Both the position numbers and the translations under genes were made by a program. The notes under the pieces were generated by a model. The model did not search any database and was not told the DNA's origin. It worked only from the letters and a program-made list of their open reading frames with translations. Positions 17,474 through 26,974 of a stretch of DNA of 64,000 nt are shown here, in pieces; the stretch's first letter is position 1; every line of letters begins with the position of its first letter. Location: assembly GCA_963779515.1 (NCBI GenBank), contig CAVZYN010000002.1, positions 310,001-374,000 on the forward strand. Direction: 5' to 3'. Source of the DNA: CAVZYN01 sp963779515 (GTDB taxonomy: Bacteria > Pseudomonadota > Alphaproteobacteria > Rhizobiales > Hyphomicrobiaceae).

Positions 17474-18718
17474 TTACTTCTTGAGGAAGCCTTTTTCCTT
17501 CGCGGCGGTGGTGTAGGCCGCCTCGATGTCGGCGAGCGTGGCGGCTGCGTCTTTCTTGCCGGTAAGGAACGGTGCGATGCCGTCGCCGAACGCTGTATGC
17601 AGCAGCCCCATGTAGGGCAGCATCGGATAGGCCTTCGAGCCCATCGCGATCGTCTGCGTTACACCCTGATTGACGGCCGCGGGCGTGTAGCCCTTGATCA
17701 TCCAAACGGCCTGACCCATCGTTTCGGGCGTCAGAATCGCCGGTGAAATGCCGCGCTTCAAGGCCAGAAATGTCGCCTTCGCATCTTCATCGGAAATGTT
17801 CTTGGCAACCGTCCAGCCGTCCCACCAGAGTGTCGTTGCGGTCGCGGTTCCACCGCCAACGGTCAGGGGGCCGCTGACGGCCGTATTCTCGGCAACTTTC
17901 GGGTCGCCCGCGGCCTTGTCCATCAGAACGCCGGTGCGCGAGCCCCAGAAGTTCATTAGGACGGCATTGCCCGCCTTCCATTCGGCTGACGTTGCATTGG
18001 AGTCGTGCGTCAAGAAATCCGGGTTCATATAGGCACTGAGTGACTTCATCATATTGAGCGCGGCAATACCCTGCGGATTGTTGACAGCCACTTCAGCGGT
18101 TCCGGGTTTGAAGAACTCGCCGCCATGGCCGATGTACATGTTGACGAATTCCTGGGCCAAATTCCAACCGGATTGGTAGGCGCCGCCGATCGGATTTTTG
18201 GCGATGCCCTTGTCGCGGACCAGCTTGGCGGCCGCGAGCATGTCCTCGTATGATTTCGGTGGTTTGACGCCGATCTGGTCGAGCACGTCTTTGCGATAGA
18301 TGAGGTGTTGCGAGTTGGCCATGAATGCAACCGCCATGATCTTGCCATTGATCGTGATCAGCTGATTTTTCGGGATGTCTTGACCGTGTGCTGCGACGAG
18401 TTCATCGAGCGGCCGGATGACATCTTCGTTCATGAGCGCGACGATCGACGAATTCGCGATAATCGCCGACGTGTATTCCGCAGGCTTGCCTTGCATGCCC
18501 GCGATATTGATCTTCTGATGATTGGCCGTGAGATTAGACTTCACGGAAACCGCGCCCACCGCGCACGTCGCGGCGTTGGCCGCGACGGTCTTGATCGCGG
18601 GGAACTCATTGCCGACGATGTTGACCCGGCCGCTGGTCATCCCGCAATTGGCGCTCGCCAGCGTCGTGGACGCCAAGACGGCGGCAGTTGACCAGACGGC
18701 TAAAAATTTGTTTCCCAT
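17474..18718 (-). CDS. ABC transporter extracellular solute-binding protein, sugar type
   Basis: This 414-residue protein starts MGNKFLAVWSTAAVLASTT with a Sec signal peptide (cleavage near ASA-NC). The rest is a family-1 binding protein (RPLDELVAAHG, YRKDVLDQIGVKPPKSYEDML, LWWDGWTVAKN). The ATG at 18718 is preceded by GGGAG; the open frame upstream crosses the putative LacI operator and is not protein-like. It is the first gene of the minus-strand operon and captures an unknown, probably carbohydrate-like or aromatic, substrate in the periplasm. Confidence 0.92.
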   Translation of the reverse strand: MGNKFLAVWSTAAVLASTTLASANCGMTSGRVNIVGNEFPAIKTVAANAATCAVGAVSVKSNLTANHQKINIAGMQGKPAEYTSAIIANSSIVALMNEDVIRPLDELVAAHGQDIPKNQLITINGKIMAVAFMANSQHLIYRKDVLDQIGVKPPKSYEDMLAAAKLVRDKGIAKNPIGGAYQSGWNLAQEFVNMYIGHGGEFFKPGTAEVAVNNPQGIAALNMMKSLSAYMNPDFLTHDSNATSAEWKAGNAVLMNFWGSRTGVLMDKAAGDPKVAENTAVSGPLTVGGGTATATTLWWDGWTVAKNISDEDAKATFLALKRGISPAILTPETMGQAVWMIKGYTPAAVNQGVTQTIAMGSKAYPMLPYMGLLHTAFGDGIAPFLTGKKDAAATLADIEAAYTTAAKEKGFLKK

Positions 18719-18816
18719 TTGGCGCTCCCAAGGTTCTTTTTGACCTGAATCTCCCAGTGATGGCGCGCGCTCCAGGGGAGCATCGCTGACACCACACGCC
18801 CGCACGCTGGCATGAA

Positions 18817-18832
18817 TTGCAAACGTATGCAA
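18817..18832. promoter_or_regulatory. LacI/GalR-type operator
   Basis: TTGCAAACGTATGCAA is a 16-bp palindrome (14 of 16 positions symmetric) with a central CG. This is the hallmark of LacI/GalR-family operators of the form TTGCAAACGTTTGCAA. It lies 98 bp upstream of the binding-protein ATG (18718) and 71 bp upstream of the divergent SnoaL-like GTG (18904), so one repressor site could control both directions. The LacI gene at 13231-14256 is the obvious partner. Confidence 0.75.
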
Positions 18833-18903
18833 GAATGACATGTAGGGTTATCCAATGCGGGTGAAACCGTCGTGCAGCGCATCGCGATGAGAGCGAGAGT
18901 TTC

Positions 18904-19988
18904 GTGACACCAGACTTCGATCCGCATGCCTCGCCGTCCGGCGCTTTACGCGAGACCGTCTACCGGCGTTTAGCGCAACTGGCCGAGGCCGCGCCGGGCG
19001 CGCTTGCCGATCGGCTTGACGCGCTCGCTCATGCGCAGGCGGTCTGGCGTGTGGCCCATCCGATCAACGAGCACGCGGGCAATGCCGCCGCCAGGCCATG
19101 GCGTTTGGACCGCTGAAGTTGGCGGTTCCCGATCTCGAACGTCGCGACGCCGTTTTTGTCGGCGGCGCGTATCAGGGCCGCGGCTACATCGCAGCGCTTG
19201 GCCATTACTGCGGCACGATGCGCGGTGACTGGCTCGGGATTCCCGCAACCCATAAACCGCTCTATCTGCGCTACGGCGAGGTTTATCAGGTCGATGATCA
19301 GGGACGGGTCGTTCAGGCCAATCTCCTCTGGGACATTCTCGATGTGATGCGTCAGGCCGGCGTTTGGCCGTTGGCCCCGCCCTTGGGCAGTGCCGAGATG
19401 TGGCCGGCGCCGCTGACCGCCGATGGGGTCCGCATGACTGTCTCGGATCCCGTTCAATCGGATCAAAGCATCACGCAAACCCTGGCCATGCATGCAACGC
19501 TGGCGGAACATGACGACCGCGCAAACCTATCGCGGGCAGCTCTGATCGCCATGCCGCAACGGCACCATTGGCATCCGAAGATGATGTGGTACGGCCCGGC
19601 GGGGATCGGCACGACGCGCGGTCTCGATGGCTTCGTCGATGGGCATCAACTGCCGTTTCGCATCGCTTTTCACCGTCCCCAGGGAAGCTTTGAGGAGGTG
19701 ACAGCTGCGCGCGCACGTCACGGTGCCGGCCACTACATCCGGATCGGCGATGGACCCTATTCGGTCACCGGCGGCTGGCCATCGGTGTATGCCGTCCACC
19801 AGGGCGGCGGGTTCTGTGGCCTGCCCCCGAGCGGGCGGCCGGTCTTCATGCGGGTCATGGATTTCTATCTCCACCACGAGGGGCTGATCCGCGAGAATTG
19901 GGTCCCCCTCGACATGCTCGATCTGGTCAATCAGATGGGTTTCGACGCGCTGGGGCGCATGCGCGAGCTGACGCGACGGCGAGACTGA
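18904..19988 (+). pseudogene. Second SnoaL-like (NTF2-fold) protein, frameshifted
   Basis: The frame from the GTG at 18904 gives an N-terminal segment ending WRVAHPINEHAGNAA, then shifts near 19090 to MAFGPLKLAVPDLERRD. The second part contains GRGYIAALGHYCG, DWLGIPATHKPLYLRYGEVY and a second module (HHWHPKMMWYGPAGIG, HYIRIGDGPYSVTGGWPSVY) to the TGA at 19988. The 1085-bp span is 3k+2. Adding one G at the aggcc run restores a single frame of about 361 residues. It is divergent from the ABC operon and shares its operator region. Its role is unknown but probably in the same catabolic pathway as the SnoaL-like protein at 12255-13229. Confidence 0.72.
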
Positions 19989-20011
19989 TCGCCGGCCGCG
20001 ACCGCTGATCG

Positions 20012-20034
20012 CGGGCCATACCCGGGTGGGCCCG
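20012..20034. terminator. Terminator-like hairpin between convergent genes
   Basis: CGGGCC (20012-20017) pairs with GGCCCG (20029-20034), and a CCCGGG palindrome lies in the loop. It sits in the 80-bp space between the SnoaL-like gene (stop 19988, plus) and the amidohydrolase (stop 20069, minus), where a bidirectional terminator is expected. There is no clear T-run. Confidence 0.4.
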
Positions 20035-20068
20035 GCGTCCAAATTCAAATGATTGGGTAAAACGGCGT

Positions 20069-21146
20069 CTAATAGATGCCCAGAAGCCTCTTGACGTTGC
20101 CGCCGCAGATGGCTGCGGTGGATCTGTTCGCCAAGTTCCGCGCCAACGACGTGGCCGATCGGGTCATAGTCGGCCATGTCAAAAGGGTAGTCCGTCCCCA
20201 TGAGGATCCGGTCGGCGCCGAATACGCGGACGAGCTCGGCCAACTGATGGGGTGTGAAGACGACGGTGTCGACGTAGCAGCGCTTCAGATACGTGGTCGG
20301 CGGATGCGGCAGGTCGGCGTGGCAGTCCGAGCGCGCGCCCCACGCGTGGTCGATCCGGCCGGAGTAGGCGCCGAGATAACCGCCGCCATGGACGGCGAGG
20401 AGTTTCAGCTCGGGATGGCGCTCGAGAACACCGTCGAAAATCAGGTAGTGGAGTGCGAGCGTGGTCTCAAGCGGATTGCCGACGATGTTGTTGAAATAGA
20501 AGCGGGTGAAGCGTTCGCCATGCGTAAAGCCGTTGGGATGGATGACGACGAGAGCGCCGAGCTCTTCCGCGCGCTTCCAAAATGGGGCGAAGGTTGGATG
20601 GGAGAGTTCCTGTCCGGCGATGTTGGTCAAAATCTGCACGCCCTTGAACTCGAGTTCGGTCATGCACCGCTCGAGTTCTTTGACGGCTTCGCCGGCGTCT
20701 GACATCGGCACCGAGCCAAAGCAAATGAAGCGATCCGGCTTCTGGGCGCCGTATTCCGCAATGCCGTCATTCACCATGCGCGTTGCCTTGACGGCGATAT
20801 CGAGCGGGACGGTATAGTAGCACTGGGGCGGTGGCGGCATCAGCGCCTGCATATCGAGCCCCATGGCGTCCATGTCCGCCAGGCGCTGGGCCAAAGGCCG
20901 GCGCTGCATGATGTCGGCCTCTTGCTTCATATTGAGCTGCTTGGTTTCGGCGTTGGCGTAGTGCGCGAGCGGGACAGTCGAGAGATCCAGATGCGGTTTC
21001 ACGAGTTCGACCGCACGGGGGATCACAACGTGCGCGTGGATGTCGATGGTGGTGCTCTGGGGCCGTGTATGGCGGTCGGGCGTGCTGTGTTTGCGCGCCG
21101 TGGTCGGGCCGTACGTGTTCCACTGACCTGTAATGGTTCGCGTCAT
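20069..21146 (-). pseudogene. ACMSD-type amidohydrolase/decarboxylase, frameshifted at the 3' end
   Basis: The protein starts MTRTITGQWNTYGPTTARKH and shows the metal-dependent amidohydrolase-2 signature: IDIHAHVV (HxH), VIHPNGFTHGERFTR, LLAVHGGGYLGAYSGR and MGTDYPFDM. The reading frame then runs past the expected end into unrelated sequence. Removing one C from atcc near 20120 gives the normal end GEQITAAICGGNVKRLLGIY with TAG at 20069-20071 (about 358 residues; span 3k+1). Family members decarboxylate or hydrolyse aromatic-derived acids using zinc. The ATG at 21146 has AAGGA upstream. It closes the LacI-linked catabolic cluster. Confidence 0.82.
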
Positions 21147-21480
21147 CGGGAGTTCCTTTCCGAGGTAAGTGGCGCCAAGGTGTTGCGCGAGCCGAAGCGG
21201 CTGGTCCGTTGAAGGCCACGCGTCAGACTTGAAGCTCACGATGCAGTCGGTAACCTCGAGCGTCAACTTGACGTTCCGCTCAACACGTACACTTTTAATC
21301 CGGAGATGGTGCAGCCAATTCCGGCCGCCATATGAGGGTGCGTCGGACGGCACGTCCAACGGTCAAGTTCGATTGAAAATCTGAGCTCGATTTGTTGCGC
21401 CAAAATAGCGAGTCGTGCATTTGAGGATCAAATTTATCAGACTGGCGACTTTGCGTTGCCGGAATCGCGGGAACAAGCTG
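21147..21480. promoter_or_regulatory. Divergent promoter region with a 13-bp palindrome
   Basis: These 334 bp separate the minus-strand amidohydrolase from the plus-strand PHP gene. CGTCAA-C-TTGACG at 21261-21273 is a perfect palindrome with 6-bp arms around one base and could be an operator. No other gene is apparent. A GTG at 21415 is an in-frame upstream alternative start for the PHP gene. Confidence 0.4.
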
Positions 21481-22410
21481 ATGACCGATATTTCGCCGTT
21501 CTCGCTGCCTGGCCGGTTCTGGCGAGGTAATCTGCACACGCATTCGACGTTGTCCGACGGTGCACTCGCGCCCGATCAGGTGGTCGAGGCTTACAAGAGC
21601 GCTGGATATGATTTCATGATGCTGTCCGATCACTTCATCGGGCACTTCAATTGGCCGATTGCCGATACACGCCACCTGAGATCCAACCGCTTCACGACCA
21701 TCATCGGATCTGAAGTGCATGCGCCGGCAACGCAGGTGGGCGAACTTTGGCATATTGTGGCGGCGGGGTTACCTCTCGATTTCGAGCCGGCGGCTCCAGA
21801 GGAAACGGGGTCAGAACTTGCGCGGCGTGCGGCTGCGGCAGGTGCGTTCGTCGGAATAGCGCATCCGGCCTGGTCGCAGCTTACGATCGAGGATGGTCGA
21901 GCAATCGACGTTGCGCATGCCGTTGAGATCTATAACCACGGGTGCGCGGTGGAGTGCGATCGCGGCGATGGTTGGTATTTGCTCGATCAGCTCTTGACGG
22001 AGGGTAAGCGTCTCACCGGGTTCGCGACGGACGATGCTCATTTCAAGACGCCGGACCACTTCGGTGGCTGGGTTCATGTCAAGGCCGAGACCCTCGAGCC
22101 CGAGATACTGCTGGCTGCGCTGAAGGCTGGACAGTACTATTCGAGTCAGGGGCCGGTGATCCACGAGCTCGCGATCTCCAGGCGAGAGCTAACCGTCAGC
22201 TGTTCGCCCGTCGATACGATCGTCGTCGTTTGTGGGCACTCGCGAAGTGTCGGACGTACGGGACGGGCCATCACCGGTGCGGCGCTCAATATCGAGGCTC
22301 TGGAAAAGGGCTGGTTACTGACGAAAAAGAGCGCATGGCTTCGCGTGGTCCTGATCGATAACGCCGGGAAGCGCGCCTGGACCAACCCCATCTGGCTGGA
22401 TAGCCTATGA
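21481..22410 (+). CDS. PHP-domain metal-dependent hydrolase (CehA/McbA-like)
   Basis: This 309-residue protein begins with the PHP signature GNLHTHSTLSDG (HxH metal ligands, about residues 19-30), then YDFMMLSDHFIGHF, IIGSEVH, GIAHPAWS and TDDAHFKTPDHFGGW. All expected His/Asp ligands of the PHP trinuclear metal site can be assigned. The C-terminal part is beta-rich. PHP proteins of this type hydrolyse phosphoesters or carbamates. It lies 230 bp before the polyamine-type ABC operon on the same strand and may act on its substrate (inference). Confidence 0.85.
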   Translation: MTDISPFSLPGRFWRGNLHTHSTLSDGALAPDQVVEAYKSAGYDFMMLSDHFIGHFNWPIADTRHLRSNRFTTIIGSEVHAPATQVGELWHIVAAGLPLDFEPAAPEETGSELARRAAAAGAFVGIAHPAWSQLTIEDGRAIDVAHAVEIYNHGCAVECDRGDGWYLLDQLLTEGKRLTGFATDDAHFKTPDHFGGWVHVKAETLEPEILLAALKAGQYYSSQGPVIHELAISRRELTVSCSPVDTIVVVCGHSRSVGRTGRAITGAALNIEALEKGWLLTKKSAWLRVVLIDNAGKRAWTNPIWLDSL

Positions 22411-22640
22411 ACAGTCGCACTTAAGGCTATAGAGTTCGGTTCGTGTAGGAAAATGACCTGTGCGCCGCTGGGATCTGCTGCGGATCATTGAAACGCCGGA
22501 AGCTATCTTGCGGCCGGTTCGATCCTCGGCCTAGTATTTGTGATCTTGATGGAGGCGCGTGCGCGGCAACGCGCTGGGCTCCTGGCCAAGGTGTAAACAG
22601 TCAATCCGTCGAAGGTTCCAATCAAAATGGAGTGTGACCA

Positions 22641-23804
22641 GTGAAGAAGAAACTGACATCGGCCGAAGAAACGATGCTTGCCGTGCGCCGCTTTTCGCGT
22701 CGTACGATGCTGAAATCCGCCGCCGCGACGGCCGCCGTCGCCGCGACCGGCCCCTGGTACGTGGCTGATGCGCAGTCCTCGTCGGGCTCGCTCAGCATCA
22801 TTAACTGGGACGATGAACTGCCCAATCCCGTGATCCCGAACTTCGAGAAGGCAACGGGCATCAAGGTCAACCTGACGCCGTTCTCGCAGAACGAAGAGCA
22901 GATCAACAAGCTGCAGGCAACGAAAGGCGCAGGCTTCGACCTCTGCATGCCGACGCACGATCGCGCGCCGCAGTTCAAGGACATCGGCGTTCTGGCGCCG
23001 CTCGATGAAAGCAAGCTCGATCTTGGCGGGCTCATCCCGTCGCTGCTTGTGCCGGCGCGCAAGGACTGGACGGACGGAGGCAAGCTACTCTGGGTGCCGC
23101 ATTGCTGGGGCACAGAGGCAATTTCTTGGCGCAACGATCAGACCAAGATCGAGTACAAGGATCTGTCATACGGCACGCTCTGGAAAGACGAATACAAGGG
23201 CAAGGTGCAAGGACGTCCGCACTCGCTGCTGCTGGGTATCGGTCTGTGGATGGATGCCAATGGCAAGTTGCCGTCGGGCAAGATGCTCAACGCCTTCAAA
23301 GGCGAGGCGGAGATGAAGCAGATCTACGACGTGATCTTGAAAGAAGCCGTCGCGCGGAAGCCATGGATCAAGCAGTTCTGGGATTCGGCCGACAACACCA
23401 AGTCGGGCTATGCCACCAACGGCTGCGTCATCGGCCAGACCTGGGACGGCCCGGCGATCAGCATGAAGAAGGCGGGTCAGCCGATCACATATATGGCGCC
23501 GCAGGAGGGCGCGATCGGGTGGATCGACGGCATGGCACTGACCAAAGCTGCCAAGAACGTCGAGCAAGCCTACGCGTTCTTGAAGTACATCCACTCAGCG
23601 AAGGGATCTGCGGAAGTCGCCGAGGGCTCGGGGTACAATCCGGGCCACAAGGACGCTCAGCCGTTGCTGTCGGATAAGTTCCGCGCAATATTCCAGGAAG
23701 CCTATCCGGGTGATGCGCTGACAAAGATCTGGTGGCGTCCGGTCGAACCGTCATGGTTCGCCGACCTGCGCACGCAATATGCCGAGAAGTTTAAAGCAGC
23801 GTAA
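22641..23804 (+). CDS. ABC transporter solute-binding protein, spermidine/putrescine (PotD/PotF) type
   Basis: This 387-residue protein has a twin-arginine-type signal (FSRRTMLKSAAATAAVAATG). The PotD-like body begins SLSIINWDDELPNPVIPNFEKATGIKVN, followed by YKDLSYGTLWKDEYKGKV and the C-terminal WWRPVEPSWFADLRTQYAEKF. It starts with GTG at 22641, preceded by GGAG. It is the first gene of a four-gene importer; the ligand could be a polyamine or another small cationic or organic compound. Confidence 0.9.
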   Translation: MKKKLTSAEETMLAVRRFSRRTMLKSAAATAAVAATGPWYVADAQSSSGSLSIINWDDELPNPVIPNFEKATGIKVNLTPFSQNEEQINKLQATKGAGFDLCMPTHDRAPQFKDIGVLAPLDESKLDLGGLIPSLLVPARKDWTDGGKLLWVPHCWGTEAISWRNDQTKIEYKDLSYGTLWKDEYKGKVQGRPHSLLLGIGLWMDANGKLPSGKMLNAFKGEAEMKQIYDVILKEAVARKPWIKQFWDSADNTKSGYATNGCVIGQTWDGPAISMKKAGQPITYMAPQEGAIGWIDGMALTKAAKNVEQAYAFLKYIHSAKGSAEVAEGSGYNPGHKDAQPLLSDKFRAIFQEAYPGDALTKIWWRPVEPSWFADLRTQYAEKFKAA

Positions 23805-23838
23805 GTGACTGCTAATACAAGCCTTTCTGTACGATGGT

Positions 23839-23870
23839 CCGCCTGGGGCGCCACTTGGTGCCCCAGGCGG
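23839..23870 (+). terminator. Intercistronic hairpin behind the PotD-like gene
   Basis: CCGCCTGGGGC (23839-23849) and GCCCCAGGCGG (23860-23870) form a perfect 11-bp stem, with CCA/TGG pairing inside the 10-nt loop. It lies 34 nt after the binding-protein stop and 48 nt before the ATPase start, followed only by TTTC. It probably protects the upstream mRNA or partially terminates. Confidence 0.7.
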
Positions 23871-23918
23871 TTTCAGATCGATTGTGGCACTTGTTGAAGA
23901 CCTGCAGGAGATGCGCGC

Positions 23919-24998
23919 ATGAGCGCTGATGTCGACCTCGATCACGTGAGCATTCGGTTCGGGTCGTTCACTGCAGTGAAAGATGCCACCCTCAAGATCA
24001 AGGGCGGTGAGTTCTTTTCGATCCTCGGCCCATCGGGTTGCGGGAAGACGACGTTACTGAGGGCGATCTCCGGCTTTCTCGAGCCATCGGAAGGCCAGAT
24101 CCGGATCGGCGGTCAGCCGATGGCCGGCATCGGGCCGAATAAGCGGCCTACCGCGCTGATTTTCCAGAACCTGGCGCTTTTTCCGCTCATGACAGTCGCC
24201 GACAACATCGGTTATGGGCTGCGGGTGCGCGGCGTGGGGCGGGCAGATCGCGATAAGCGCGTCAACGAATTGCTCCGGCTTGTCGCGCTGCCTGACCAGG
24301 GTGGAAAGCGCGTTTCGGAACTGTCCGGCGGGCAGAAGCAGCGGGTTGCGATCGCACGGGCTCTGGCGGTCGAACCACAGGTGTTGCTGCTGGATGAGCC
24401 GCTGTCGGCGCTGGATTTGCGATTGCGACAGCACATGCGGAACGAGTTGCGCGCCATACAGAAGCGCGTCGGAATCACATTTATTTATATCACGCACGAC
24501 CAAGGTGAGGCGCTGACCATGAGCGATCGGATCGCGGTCATGAATGCTGGCGTCATCGAACAAGTGGGTGACGGGCGTACAGTGTACGACCGGCCGCTGA
24601 CGAGCTTTGTTGCCTCGTTCGTCGGCGAGAATAATGGATTTGACGGTAAAGTCGTGTCGTCGGATGGCGATCAGGCGGTCGTCGATACAGCGTTGGGCCA
24701 GTTGCGAGGGCGGCGATTCGATCATCTGCCCATCGGGGCCAAGGCAACCGTCTTTATTCGTCCGGAGGCGCTTCGCATTGCGGCGGCCAACGAGACGCCG
24801 GCTCTACATGCGACGGTCACCTCCCAGGCCTTTGAGGGCAATGCAACGCAACTGTTTTTGAAGGGTTCGGCTGACAAGGCCATCACGGTGCATCTGTCGC
24901 GGCAGGATGACGCGACTCTGCTTGGGGCAGGCAAGAGCGTGGCCCTTGTCTATGCGCCGAAGGATGCAATGGTTCTGCCGGCGAGTGCCGCCTCATGA
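23919..24998 (+). CDS. ABC transporter ATP-binding protein, PotA-like
   Basis: This 359-residue ATPase carries Walker A GPSGCGKTTLLRAISG, signature LSGGQKQRVAIARA, Walker B VLLLDEPLSALDLRLR, switch His in ITHDQGEALTMSDR and a TOBE-type C-terminal domain (FVGENNGFDGKV, VFIRPEALRIA). The ATG at 23919 follows CAGGAG. Its stop overlaps the PotB-like permease start (ATGA). Confidence 0.93.
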   Translation: MSADVDLDHVSIRFGSFTAVKDATLKIKGGEFFSILGPSGCGKTTLLRAISGFLEPSEGQIRIGGQPMAGIGPNKRPTALIFQNLALFPLMTVADNIGYGLRVRGVGRADRDKRVNELLRLVALPDQGGKRVSELSGGQKQRVAIARALAVEPQVLLLDEPLSALDLRLRQHMRNELRAIQKRVGITFIYITHDQGEALTMSDRIAVMNAGVIEQVGDGRTVYDRPLTSFVASFVGENNGFDGKVVSSDGDQAVVDTALGQLRGRRFDHLPIGAKATVFIRPEALRIAAANETPALHATVTSQAFEGNATQLFLKGSADKAITVHLSRQDDATLLGAGKSVALVYAPKDAMVLPASAAS

Positions 24999-26011
24999 AG
25001 CCGCTGAGTGCGCTCTTTATCTTTGGCCTGCCGTTGTTGACGATACTGGCGTTCTGGGCGCTTTCGCGCGCGGAGCGGCGCACGGCACACGGCCCGAAGG
25101 CGCCGACATTCGTTCAGCGCAACGGCTGGCCGGTGTCACTCTATCTGATCCTGGCAGTCGGCATCTGGATGCTGGTGCTGATCGTATTTCCGCAATTCTA
25201 TATGGTCGATTATTCGTTTCATCCGAAATTGCCGGCGGTGGCTCGGGGTGGGCCGCGTGACACCTATACGCTCGAGAACTATCGCTACTTTCTGTTCGGA
25301 TCGGCGACGTCAACGGCCAACTGGAACGTCACGCACTTGAATGCCTTCTGGCTGACAATTGTGATGAGCCTGTTCATCACGATCCTCAATTTCGCGATCT
25401 GTTATCCGCTGGCCTACTACCTCGCCCAGGTTGCGAAAGCGGGCACCGTGCGTGTCCTGATGCTGTTGCTCATCGTGCCCTACTGGGTGAACGAGATCTT
25501 GCGCGCGTTCGCGTTTGGCATCATTTTCGGCACCGGTGGCCTGATCAATACGATCATGATCAAAGCCGGCATCCTGTCGTCGCCGATCGACTTCATCGGC
25601 AAGGACATCGCGCTCTATGCGGGGCTGACGTACGCCTATCTGCTGCTGATGATGTTCCCGCTCTACAACGCGATCGAGGCGCTCGATCATAATCAGATCG
25701 AGGCGGCGCGGGACCTTGGAGCGCCGTGGTGGCGCATTCATTTCAACGTCGTGATGCCCTACGCAAAACCCGGGATCGCATCGGGTTGCACGCTGGTGTT
25801 CATGCTCGCGGCGGGGGCGCTTGCTGCACCATTGGTGCTCGGAGGGCCCAAGAGCCTTTGGTTCACGCCGATCGTCTATGACCGCTTCTATCAAGCCTTC
25901 AACTGGAACCAGGGTTCCGCCTACGCCATCGTGCTGCTGCTGACCTGCATCGCCTTTGTCTTGCTGGTCATGCGCTTCTTCAAGGTCAGTTTCTCGGAGA
26001 TCGCGCGATGA
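24995..26011 (+). CDS. ABC transporter permease, PotB-like
   Basis: This 338-residue membrane protein has an extra N-terminal helix (LFIFGLPLLTILAFWAL) before the six core helices. The EAA loop is ALDHNQIEAARDLGAPWWRIHFNVVMPYAKPG. FGTGGLINTIMIKAGI matches PotB/PotH permeases. It overlaps both neighbours by 4 nt, so the three transport genes are translationally coupled. Confidence 0.92.
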   Translation: MKPLSALFIFGLPLLTILAFWALSRAERRTAHGPKAPTFVQRNGWPVSLYLILAVGIWMLVLIVFPQFYMVDYSFHPKLPAVARGGPRDTYTLENYRYFLFGSATSTANWNVTHLNAFWLTIVMSLFITILNFAICYPLAYYLAQVAKAGTVRVLMLLLIVPYWVNEILRAFAFGIIFGTGGLINTIMIKAGILSSPIDFIGKDIALYAGLTYAYLLLMMFPLYNAIEALDHNQIEAARDLGAPWWRIHFNVVMPYAKPGIASGCTLVFMLAAGALAAPLVLGGPKSLWFTPIVYDRFYQAFNWNQGSAYAIVLLLTCIAFVLLVMRFFKVSFSEIAR

Positions 26012-26892
26012 CGTCATCCGGGATCTGGCGCGTGATGATGGGCTTCTATATCGGGCTCTTCTTTCTGTTTCTGTTTGGCCCGCTGATCGTGATGGCGATT
26101 TCGGCGTTTAACACGGCGACCTATCCGCAGGCCTATCCGATCGAAGGGCTGACACTATCCTGGTTCAGCGTCTTGTTTTCGGATCGCGGCCTGATGGAGG
26201 GGTTATGGAACAGCCTCATTATCGGTTTGATGGTGGTTGCGGTTTCGGTCCCTCTCGGGCTTGCCGGCGCGCTGGTGATGACCCAGGTCTATAGCCGCGC
26301 GCGATCGCTCTACTACTTGGTGGTGGTGTCGCCGGTGCTGACGCCCGGGGTCATTATCGGCATCTCGACGGTTATTTTCTGGCGCGACATTTCGGATTGG
26401 ACCGGAGTTGACAGCGTCTACCAGGGCATCTTCCTCGCGACGCTCGGGCAGTCGACGTATATATCCGCCTATTGCATGCTGATCTTCATGTCGCGATTGC
26501 AGCGTTATGATCGCGGGCAAGAGGAGGCGGCGCTCGATCTCGGTGCGTCTCCGACGCAAGTGTTCTTTCACATTCTCATTCCCTATCTGAAGCCGGCACT
26601 CGTTTCTGCGGCGGTGATTGCATTCTTGTCGTCGTTTGAAAATTATAATACGACGACCTTTGCGATCTTGGCCGACAAGACCATGACGACGGTGCTCGCG
26701 GGCCGCGTCCGGCAAGGCACCACGCCTGCGATCAGCGCGCTCGCCGTCGTGATCATCGCGGTGTCGCTCGCGGGTGCGATTTTGTACGAGATTGTCCGCA
26801 GGGCGGAAGAGCGCCGGGAAAAAGTGCGCAGCCGTGCGGCCGCGGATGCGGAGCGTGCCGAACTCGGCGCTGGTGTTGCCGCGCCGGCGTAA
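26008..26892 (+). CDS. ABC transporter permease, PotC-like
   Basis: This 294-residue protein has six helices and the EAA loop EEAALDLGASPTQVFFHILIPYLKP. The stretch LSSFENYNTTTFAI matches the PotC/PotI family. The C-terminal tail is charged and Ala-rich (about 35 residues after the last helix). It is the last gene of the operon and is convergent with ureG. Confidence 0.92.
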   Translation: MTSSGIWRVMMGFYIGLFFLFLFGPLIVMAISAFNTATYPQAYPIEGLTLSWFSVLFSDRGLMEGLWNSLIIGLMVVAVSVPLGLAGALVMTQVYSRARSLYYLVVVSPVLTPGVIIGISTVIFWRDISDWTGVDSVYQGIFLATLGQSTYISAYCMLIFMSRLQRYDRGQEEAALDLGASPTQVFFHILIPYLKPALVSAAVIAFLSSFENYNTTTFAILADKTMTTVLAGRVRQGTTPAISALAVVIIAVSLAGAILYEIVRRAEERREKVRSRAAADAERAELGAGVAAPA

Positions 26893-26974
26893 GCATCAAT
26901 GGCCCAACACAATCTGCTGGCGGAGTTGGCAGTCGACCTGTTTCTTGGTCGCCCGCAGTTCGTACTTCGACCAC

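Noticed and set aside
19527..21359. A single 610-residue amidohydrolase reaching to 19527
   Set aside because: Homology ends at about 20120 and the remainder is antisense to the SnoaL-like gene. A one-base correction gives the normal end ICGGNVKRLLGIY, so the long frame is a frameshift read-through.
23884..23898. Possible sigma-54 site (TGGCACTTGTTGAAG) before the PotA-like gene
   Set aside because: It has the -24 half but lacks the TTGC of the -12 element, and it lies inside an operon.
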